Positions 14,711-20,673 of a stretch of DNA of 20,673 bases are shown here, piece after piece. Each line of letters starts with the position of its first letter. The first letter of the stretch is position 1. The translations under genes were made by a program, and so were the position numbers. The notes under the pieces were generated by a model that saw nothing but the letters and a program-made list of their open reading frames with translations, was not told the origin of the DNA and did no database searches. This DNA comes from DAOUMU01 sp034409055 (lineage in GTDB: Bacteria > Chloroflexota > Anaerolineae > 4572-78 > J111). The stretch is taken from NCBI GenBank assembly GCA_034409055.1, contig DAOUMU010000013.1, positions 1-20,673 of the forward strand. The letters are read 5' to 3'.

Positions 14711-16546
14711 ATGATGATAAGTAACGACTCGCCATTTGCCCCCATCGATCCGACCGACGCACCCATGCCCTTTTTCGTCCCCGTGTCTGTGCGGATTCTT
14801 CTATTCATTTTATTAAGCGGGCTGATCATCGCCATCTGGCCGGGAATCACTCAGGCTGCTCCCCCGGCTCAAGCCCCGGACACCCCGCCTGCTGTGGCTG
14901 GCGGCCAGGCGCACTGGGTCGAGAATTGCCAACCCTGCCACGGTCCCACCGGTAAAGGGGATGGCCCTGCGGCCCAGTCCATCCCAGACCCTCTGCCTGA
15001 TTTCTCCGATCCCCAGACTGCCCGCCACCTGCTGCCCGTCGAGAACTTCGAGGTGATTAAAAATGGTCGCGCCGATAAATTGATGCCTCCCTGGGGCAAT
15101 CGCTTAAGTGATGCCCAAATTTGGGACGCAGCCGCTTACGTGTGGCGCCTCAGTACTACCCCCCAGGACCTGGCGGCTGGAGAAACCCTTTACCTTGAAC
15201 AATGTGCGGCCTGTCACGGTGAAAACGGTACCGGCGATGGTCCCGAGTCGCCCGCCGAAATCGTTGATTTCACCGATTTACCGGTGATGGTCCGGCGAAG
15301 TCAAGCTGACTTGCAGGCCAATTTTCTAGCTGGCGACCAGCACGCCCAATTTAGCGACCTGGCCGAAGCACAACTCTGGCAGACCTTGGATTACATCCGC
15401 ACCTTCTCTTTTGAGGTAACCCTGCCCAAGAGCGATGGTAAGCTCACCGGGCAGGTGATCAACGCTACCACCAACGAAGCGGTGGGTGATATCGAGATAA
15501 CGCTTCATGTTTTTCAGAACGATGTAGAGATTGACACCCGGACCACCCAGGCCGATAGCGAGGGAAATTATACGTTTGAAAATCTACCTGCCGAACACAC
15601 CATTCTGTATATGCTCGAAGGACACTATCAGGATATCGTCTATCTGAGCGACGAGCCGGGTATTTTTACCCCCAATAATACCGAAACCACCCTCGATCTG
15701 AAGGTATACGACACGACGACCGGCGATGAAGCCATCAGCATTACCCAGTTGCACTATCTGCTGTCCTTCAGCCCTGGCGCGGTGAATGTCGTGCAAATTT
15801 TTGTGGTCGGTAATAACGGCGACCAAACTTATATCGGCCAGGAGAATGGACAAACTTTTTCGTTCTCGCTCCCCAGTGGGGCCACAGCGGTCCGGTTTCA
15901 AAATGACCCTGCTGGCACCCGTTTTATTCAGACCGATAGGGGTTATGCCGATACGGAGCCGGTCATACCGGGTGAGGATGGCTTGACCGTAGTTGTGCTC
16001 TATGATATGCCTTACGATGATGATACGCTCGACATTCAGTTTCCGCTCCCGGCAGACGTGGCCTCACTGAATGTGCTGGCCAGTGATCAAGGGGCCACTC
16101 TGAGCAGTGACCAGCTCCAATTTGTCGAAACTCGCCAGGTTCAGGGGGCTACATTTTCGATTTTCAATGGGGCCAATTTGGCCGGGGGTGAAACGCTTGG
16201 CCTGAAGTTAACCGGCTTGGATCAGCTTGAATTTGCCATGCCTGCTAACGCGCCGGGAGCAACGGTCCCCGGCAACCGGGTTGACCAGAATCTCTTACGC
16301 TGGATTATTCTTGGCCTGGGTGGAGTAGCGATTGTAGTCGCTGGCGTGATTTATCCTCTGATGCGTCCACAACTGGCTCCTCAATCGAGCCTTTACGATG
16401 AAGATCCCGACCTGTATCGCCAGAAACTGCTGTTGACTCTGGTTCGTTTGGACGAGGCTTTCCAGGCTGGCGAACTCGACGAAGAAATCTATCGCCGCGC
16501 CCGAATCAAATATAAGACCGAATTGGCTGCAATGATGGGGGACTAA
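14711..16546 (+). CDS. Diheme cytochrome c with beta-sandwich domains and CcmI-like cytoplasmic tail
   Basis: A 611-residue protein. After a signal segment (about 25-48) come two class I cytochrome domains: CQPCH (73-77) with Met125 in LMPPWG as the likely axial ligand, and CAACH (165-169), where the usual Met position is occupied by His211 (GDQHAQF). Residues about 244-300 look like a carboxypeptidase regulatory-like (Ig-fold) domain with GQVIN...GNYTFENLP, followed by more beta-rich sequence to about 530. A membrane helix (about 535-558) precedes a cytoplasmic tail (565-611) whose LDEAFQAGELDEEIYRRARI resembles the CcmI-type hairpin of the preceding gene. It may pass electrons to or from the cytochrome pool. 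The function is not established. AGGA lies just before the paired ATGs at 14711 and 14714. Confidence 0.8.
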   Translation: MMISNDSPFAPIDPTDAPMPFFVPVSVRILLFILLSGLIIAIWPGITQAAPPAQAPDTPPAVAGGQAHWVENCQPCHGPTGKGDGPAAQSIPDPLPDFSDPQTARHLLPVENFEVIKNGRADKLMPPWGNRLSDAQIWDAAAYVWRLSTTPQDLAAGETLYLEQCAACHGENGTGDGPESPAEIVDFTDLPVMVRRSQADLQANFLAGDQHAQFSDLAEAQLWQTLDYIRTFSFEVTLPKSDGKLTGQVINATTNEAVGDIEITLHVFQNDVEIDTRTTQADSEGNYTFENLPAEHTILYMLEGHYQDIVYLSDEPGIFTPNNTETTLDLKVYDTTTGDEAISITQLHYLLSFSPGAVNVVQIFVVGNNGDQTYIGQENGQTFSFSLPSGATAVRFQNDPAGTRFIQTDRGYADTEPVIPGEDGLTVVVLYDMPYDDDTLDIQFPLPADVASLNVLASDQGATLSSDQLQFVETRQVQGATFSIFNGANLAGGETLGLKLTGLDQLEFAMPANAPGATVPGNRVDQNLLRWIILGLGGVAIVVAGVIYPLMRPQLAPQSSLYDEDPDLYRQKLLLTLVRLDEAFQAGELDEEIYRRARIKYKTELAAMMGD

Positions 16547-16574
16547 TAATTTTAAATAACACTGGAGAAAATGA

Positions 16575-18647
16575 ATGAGCAAATTTACCCGTTGGTTATT
16601 TAGTCTGCGGCGACCTGTGCGCTGGGTGGTCGTCATCGTAATTATGGCCGTCTTAACATTGGCGGCTATCACGGTCAGCGCAACCACCTGGGAATTTACC
16701 AATTCGCCCGAATTTTGTGGCACCACATGCCATACCATGCCGCCCGAATATACCGCCTATCAACTCTCGCCCCACGCCCGCGTTGATTGTGTCGACTGCC
16801 ACCTGGGCCAAGACAGCGTCGTGTTAACGGTCCCGCGCAAGGCCAAGGAGATCAGCCACGTCGTCAACGCCCTCACCCAGGCCTACGAACCGCCGATCTA
16901 CGTCAAGAGCCTGCGTCCGGCCCGCGACACCTGTGAACAGTGCCACAATCCGGAAAAATTCTCCTCCGACGCTTTCGTCGAAATCAAGCGCTACGCCGAA
17001 GACGAGACCAACACCGAGACGCGCACCTATCTCATTTTCAAAACGGGCGGCGGCACCCGGCGCGAAGGCCTGGGGCGGGGCATCCATTGGCACATCGAAA
17101 ACGAAGTCTGGTTCTATGCCGATGACCCGCTCAAGCAGACTATTCCCTACGTGCGGGAGATAGACCCTGATGGACAGGTCATCGAATATTTTGACGTGGA
17201 AGCGGGTTTGCCACCCGATTTTGGCCAACAGGTTGAGGATAAGTTACACCGGATGGACTGCATTGACTGCCACACCCGCATTTCGCATCTCTTCCGCTCG
17301 CCGTCCGATGCGATGGACGATGCTCTGGCCCGCCGGTTGATTGACAGGAACATACCCGAAATTAAATCGCGTGGCGTGCAGGTCTTGAACCACGAGTACG
17401 CCAGCACGACAGAGGGCTTCCAGGCCATTGAGGCACTTGAGGATTGGTACCGGGAAAATTACGCCGATTTCTATAACAGTAATCAGAAAGTGGTACAGCA
17501 TACTATCGAAGAGATCAAACGTATCTTCACTATAACCGTTTTTCCCAATCTGCATGTTGGTTGGGAGACGCATCCCGATAATGCCGGTCATCGCGAGTTC
17601 CCCGGCTGCTTCCGTTGCCACGACGGCAAACACACCTCGTCTGAGGGTAAAACGGTACGCCTGGAGTGTAATATCTGCCATTCCATCCCCGAGGTTGTGG
17701 AAGCGGATATAGCCGCCCCGGTGCTCAGCATTGACAAGCCGGGCGAACCCGAGTCACACCTGGATTCCAACTGGTTGGCCCGGCATCGTTACCAGTTTGA
17801 CGAAACGTGCGCCGCCTGCCACGATGTGAGCAATCCCGGTGGGACCGACAACACCAGTTTTTGTTCCAACAGCGGCTGCCACGCCACCGAATGGAAATTC
17901 GTCGGCTTAGACGCGCCGGCCATTCGGGCCCTGGTGGCGTCACCTCCGGTACCCGGTTCAGGTGAACCCCGACCGGTGCCCCACCCTGCCGGACCTCGGA
18001 CCGATTGCAGTATCTGTCATGCTACGGACGCAGTGCGTCCCTTCCCGGCCGATCACACCAGCTATGAGCAGCCCCTTTGTACCCAGTGCCACCAGCCAAG
18101 CCTGGCTGAGACGACCGGCGAGGTAGCAGAGGGAGAGACTCCCTTGTCACCGTCGATACCCCATACCTTGGATGGCCGGCGTGATCAATGTCTCGTCTGT
18201 CACGGTCTGGATGGCTTTAAACCCTACCCGGACGATCACGAAGGACGGGCCACTGACATTTGCCTATCTTGTCACCAGGTAGCGGTGGAAGAAGAAGAGG
18301 AAAAGGCAGAAGAGGAAGAGGCAGAAGAACAGAAAGAGGACGCCTCAACAAAACCGGCCGAATCCAGCGAGTCAGCCACTGAGGATGTTGACGAGGAGGA
18401 GGAAGAGGACGCCTCAAAGCCGGCCGAATCCAATGAGTCAGCCACTGAGGATGTTGACGAGAACCAAGAGGAAGAGGAGGAGGGAGAAACCGGGTCGGCT
18501 ACCGAGCCATCGTCTATTCCCCATCCCCTTGAGGAGCGTGATGATTGCCTGCTCTGTCACGCTTTGGACAGCGTTAAACCCTTCCCGGCTGACCACGAGG
18601 GACGTACTGTCGATATGTGCCAGCTTTGCCACAAGCCAGAAGAGTAA
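16575..18647 (+). CDS. NapC/NirT-type multiheme cytochrome c, 14 hemes, with Glu-rich linker
   Basis: A 690-residue membrane-anchored cytochrome of the family that oxidises quinol and hands electrons to periplasmic partners. An N-terminal membrane helix (about 17-37) is followed by FCGTTCHTMPPEY (47-59), a CX3CH motif typical of such proteins. There are 12 CxxCH motifs (at 72, 120, 229, 345, 365, 412, 478, 502, 539, 563, 658 and 682) and a CX4CH at 430-436 (CSNSGCH), giving up to 14 hemes. Residues 469-510, 529-568 and 649-687 are diheme modules of the PHxLxxRxxCxxCH...DHxGR...CxxCH type. Between the last two lies an acidic linker (about 571-646) with a repeated EDAS...SATEDVDE block. GGAG is seven bases before ATG 16575. 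The electron acceptor is unknown. Confidence 0.88.
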   Translation: MSKFTRWLFSLRRPVRWVVVIVIMAVLTLAAITVSATTWEFTNSPEFCGTTCHTMPPEYTAYQLSPHARVDCVDCHLGQDSVVLTVPRKAKEISHVVNALTQAYEPPIYVKSLRPARDTCEQCHNPEKFSSDAFVEIKRYAEDETNTETRTYLIFKTGGGTRREGLGRGIHWHIENEVWFYADDPLKQTIPYVREIDPDGQVIEYFDVEAGLPPDFGQQVEDKLHRMDCIDCHTRISHLFRSPSDAMDDALARRLIDRNIPEIKSRGVQVLNHEYASTTEGFQAIEALEDWYRENYADFYNSNQKVVQHTIEEIKRIFTITVFPNLHVGWETHPDNAGHREFPGCFRCHDGKHTSSEGKTVRLECNICHSIPEVVEADIAAPVLSIDKPGEPESHLDSNWLARHRYQFDETCAACHDVSNPGGTDNTSFCSNSGCHATEWKFVGLDAPAIRALVASPPVPGSGEPRPVPHPAGPRTDCSICHATDAVRPFPADHTSYEQPLCTQCHQPSLAETTGEVAEGETPLSPSIPHTLDGRRDQCLVCHGLDGFKPYPDDHEGRATDICLSCHQVAVEEEEEKAEEEEAEEQKEDASTKPAESSESATEDVDEEEEEDASKPAESNESATEDVDENQEEEEEGETGSATEPSSIPHPLEERDDCLLCHALDSVKPFPADHEGRTVDMCQLCHKPEE
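18336..18461. repeat. In-frame direct repeat encoding the acidic linker
   Basis: Two copies, 18336-18395 and 18405-18461, encode EDAS(TK)PAES-ESATEDVDE. They differ by one codon of length and a few substitutions, and are flanked by GAG/GAA runs. Slippage or unequal exchange within the gene is the likely origin. Confidence 0.8.
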
Positions 18648-18677
18648 TCGGCAAGGCGGCTTGGGTAGATGACGATA

Positions 18678-18740
18678 AAACGTAATGGCTCATCCACGAA
18701 GACATGGGGCGCTATCCACCATTACGTTTCACGTTTTACG
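18678..18740. repeat. Inverted repeat just before ccmA
   Basis: AAACGTAATGG (18678-18688) pairs with CCATTACGTTT (18719-18729). The next bases, GTTTCACGTTTTACG (18726-18740), are the exact reverse complement of 3001-3015 in the palindrome before cytochrome b. It ends 10 bases before the ccmA start and may replace a normal ribosome-binding region. Confidence 0.7.
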
Positions 18741-18750
18741 TTTCACACTC

Positions 18751-19452
18751 ATGATCGAAATCCGTAAACTCGTTAAAGCCTTTGGTAACCGGGTCGTTCT
18801 ACGCGGAGTAGACCTGACCATTAATGAAGGCGATTTTGTGACTCTGCTGGGGGCTAATGGCGCCGGTAAGACCACCCTGATGCACATTGTGGCCAGCCTG
18901 AGCAAACAGACGGCCGGGGACGTTTTTATCAACGGCTACCGCCTGGCCGACTCTGCCAGCCAGTTACGTCGTTTCATCGGCCTGGTTTCCCATAAGACCC
19001 TGTTGTACGATGACCTGACCGCTGAGCAAAACCTGCGCTTTTATGCTCGGATGTATGATGTACCTGAGGCCTCGAACCGAATTGAAACCGTCTTAAATCA
19101 GGTCGGTCTGTGGGGCCGCCAACACGACCCGGTTCGAACCTACTCGCGGGGGATGCAGCAACGTTTAGCCATCGCCCGGGCCATTCTCCATAATCCCCCC
19201 GTTCTGCTGCTGGATGAACCCGATACCGGTCTCGACCAGCACGCCTCCGATATGTTGGGTAGCCTGTTGAGCGCCGTCGGGGCCAGCCAGCGCACCATTC
19301 TGATGACCACCCACAATTTGGAGCGGGGGTTGTCGCTGGGTAACCGGTTGGTCATTCTGGCCAAAGGTAAAATCGCCTACGATACGCCACGCCAGACGGT
19401 CGGTGTGGCCGAGGTACGCCAGCAGTATTACAAGTATGTGACGGGGGGGTGA
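18751..19452 (+). CDS. ccmA: Heme-release ABC ATPase CcmA
   Basis: CcmA is the ATPase of the CcmABCD complex that frees holo-CcmE. This 233-residue protein has Walker A GANGAGKTT (34-42), the signature YSRGMQQRLAIARA, Walker B VLLLDEPDTGLD and the H-loop TTHN. It is of normal CcmA length. I use ATG 18751 because homology to ABC proteins begins there. An in-frame ATG at 18685 would add 22 residues read from the repeat. No clear Shine-Dalgarno precedes either. ccmB follows after a tandem repeat array. Confidence 0.85.
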   Translation: MIEIRKLVKAFGNRVVLRGVDLTINEGDFVTLLGANGAGKTTLMHIVASLSKQTAGDVFINGYRLADSASQLRRFIGLVSHKTLLYDDLTAEQNLRFYARMYDVPEASNRIETVLNQVGLWGRQHDPVRTYSRGMQQRLAIARAILHNPPVLLLDEPDTGLDQHASDMLGSLLSAVGASQRTILMTTHNLERGLSLGNRLVILAKGKIAYDTPRQTVGVAEVRQQYYKYVTGG

Positions 19453-19502
19453 CCGCCAGTCGTTGCTGGCACCGGTTGATAGGATGCAATTCAATTTGGG
19501 GC

Positions 19503-19656
19503 AAATATATTGTGGGGTCGAGGCTTCAGCAAATATATTGTGGGGTCGAGGCTTCAGCCAAATATATCGTGGAGTCGAGGCTTCAGCCAAATATATCGTG
19601 GGGTCGAGGCTTCAGCCGGACGTGGCCCCGTTTGGACCGGCTGAAGCCTTGACTCC
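19503..19656. repeat. Four-copy 29-base tandem repeat with an inverted remnant, between ccmA and ccmB
   Basis: Copies at 19503-19530, 19531-19559, 19560-19588 and 19589-19617 read AAATATAT(T/C)GTGG(G/A)G followed by TCGAGGCTTCAGCC, with only a few differences. An inverted partial copy, GGCTGAAGCCTTGACTCC, lies at 19639-19656. The copies are adjacent without spacers, so this is not CRISPR. Short open frames through it (e.g. 19449-19652) are repeat translations. Of the 284 bases between ccmA and ccmB, the rest shows no gene. Confidence 0.9.
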
Positions 19657-19736
19657 AAAGGCTTGACCAACTGATAAATCATAACTCGCCCCAAAACTGA
19701 AACGTACCCCATCCCTGTTGATGTAACCAATTGATA

Positions 19737-20477
19737 ATGACCGAACAAGTCAAACCGCTAACCAATTCCATATCAGCCTCCCCGTCTGTACCGGGCGGCT
19801 TTAGGGCTTATGTCCGCAAGGTATTGGCCATTGTGGGCAAAGATATCGCCACCGAAATCCGCACTAAAGAGATGATCAGTGCTATGTTCGTCTTCTCTCT
19901 GCTGATCATCTTTATTTTCAACTTTGCCTTTGATCTACGGGCCGAAAATTTGCAAACCCTGGCCCCCGGCGTGCTCTGGGTGGCCATTGCTTTTGCCGGG
20001 ATGCTGGGCTTGAGTCGCAGCTTCATTCTGGAGCGTGACCGGGGGGTCCTGGATGGCCTGTTACTGGCTCCGGTTGACCGGAGTGCCATTTACTTTGGCA
20101 AAATGATCGGCAATGTCCTCTTTATCAGCATCGTTGAGATCATTATTTTGCCCTTTTTTATTGTCCTGTTTAACCAACCCATGGCTACGGTGCCGATGTT
20201 GGTCGGCGTCGTCGTTCTGGGCACGATTGGCTTGGCCAGCGTGGGTACCCTCTTCTCGGCTATGGCCGTCCACACCCGGGCGCGGGAAGTCCTGCTGCCG
20301 ATTATGCTCTTTCCGGTGGTCATCCCGGTTATGCTGTCGGCGGTACGCTTGACCTCGGCTATTCTCGATCAGACTCCCTTTGCCGATATTCGTCACTGGC
20401 TGGCTTTGTTGGTGGCCTTTGACATTATTTTTATCGCTATCTCGTTTATCTTGTTTGAGTTTGTGGTGGAGGAGTGA
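19737..20477 (+). CDS. ccmB: CcmB membrane subunit of the heme-release ABC complex
   Basis: CcmB is the integral membrane partner of CcmA. This 246-residue protein has about six membrane helices and the family features: an N-terminal cytoplasmic amphipathic part (VGKDIATEIRTKEM), then LERDRGVLDGLLLAPVDRSAIYFGK, and the C-terminal LFEFVVEE. ATG 19737 follows an alternative TTG 19731 in frame. Neither has a good ribosome-binding site, which is unusual next to the well-equipped upstream genes. The length is close to the usual for CcmB. ccmC, which normally follows, is not in the window. Confidence 0.93.
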   Translation: MTEQVKPLTNSISASPSVPGGFRAYVRKVLAIVGKDIATEIRTKEMISAMFVFSLLIIFIFNFAFDLRAENLQTLAPGVLWVAIAFAGMLGLSRSFILERDRGVLDGLLLAPVDRSAIYFGKMIGNVLFISIVEIIILPFFIVLFNQPMATVPMLVGVVVLGTIGLASVGTLFSAMAVHTRAREVLLPIMLFPVVIPVMLSAVRLTSAILDQTPFADIRHWLALLVAFDIIFIAISFILFEFVVEE

Positions 20478-20673
20478 CAGGTTGCAAGGTTGCAAGGTAG
20501 CAGGGTTGCAAGCAGGGGTGCAGGTGCCAGGTTGCAGGTGACAGGTCTCACCGCCCTTCAGTAATATGCGAAAAAACCGGGTGAAAATGCTCAGATTTAC
20601 TCATTAACAGGTAAAATTGGTAGGGGTCAACAACATTTGAACTTCCTAGAAGCTAAAGGTACAGCAACTTGTC
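20478..20673. other. Right-edge intergenic stretch with degenerate GGTTGCAAG repeats
   Basis: From 20478 to about 20545 the sequence is built of irregular copies of GGTTGCA(A)GG and GTGCAGG. The remaining bases to the edge hold no recognised gene. The last bases (GCAACTTGTC) resemble the arms of the palindromic repeat seen at 3021-3080, so another copy may begin here. Confidence 0.5.

Noticed and set aside
18685..18750. 22-residue N-terminal extension of CcmA
   Set aside because: It is encoded by the inverted repeat, and the ABC domain begins normally at MIEIRKLVKAF.
19503..19617. Possible CRISPR array
   Set aside because: The 29-base repeats are directly adjacent with no spacers, and there are no cas genes in the window.
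19449..19666. Small proteins read through the tandem repeat
   Set aside because: The frames are just translated repeat units and overlap the ccmA end, with no start signal.

Overview
The window is a dense, single-strand (+) gene block from a bacterium that makes many c-type cytochromes. The best guess is a Chloroflexota (Anaerolineae/Caldilinea-like) lineage. The clues are the Cys-type CcmE, the CcmH with extra cysteines, Rieske/cytochrome b genes next to polyheme cytochromes, and many palindromic and tandem intergenic repeats. No rRNA or marker gene is present, so this placement is an inference.

Left part (1-6006): the tail of an unidentified gene at the edge, a 150-base leader with strong ribosome-binding sites, then a secreted multiheme cytochrome made of two homologous five-heme halves. 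One heme motif in the first half is broken (CAKWH), and EF-hand-like calcium loops lie between the hemes. After a clear terminator come a Rieske iron-sulfur protein, a palindromic repeat, a one-piece cytochrome b of b6f type, and a membrane-anchored 14-heme cytochrome. The last three look like a quinol-oxidising bc-type complex in which a 14-heme protein takes the place of cytochrome c1/f.

Middle (6064-10129): a membrane histidine kinase overlaps its NarL/FixJ-type response regulator by 22 bases. A gene-free stretch of about 700 bases follows, packed with nested palindromes, including one whose first arm starts on the regulator's stop codon and which can be drawn as a three-way junction. Then comes a radical SAM/SPASM protein, possibly concerned with heme or peptide modification.

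Right part (10126-20673): a System I cytochrome c maturation cluster. The order is ccmE (Cys-type), ccmF, ccmH, ccmG, a membrane protein with a CcmI-like hairpin and two zinc ribbons, a diheme cytochrome with beta domains and a CcmI-like tail, a 14-heme NapC/NirT-type cytochrome with a Glu-rich linker, ccmA, a 29-base tandem repeat array, and ccmB. ccmC is not in the window and may lie beyond the right edge.

Taken together, the window encodes four multiheme or diheme cytochromes with 39 intact heme motifs (37 CxxCH plus one CX3CH and one CX4CH), a quinol-oxidising core, a signalling pair and most of the machinery that attaches heme. A plausible reading is a quinol-linked extracytoplasmic electron conduit together with its own maturation system. 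The electron acceptor or donor cannot be read from sequence alone.
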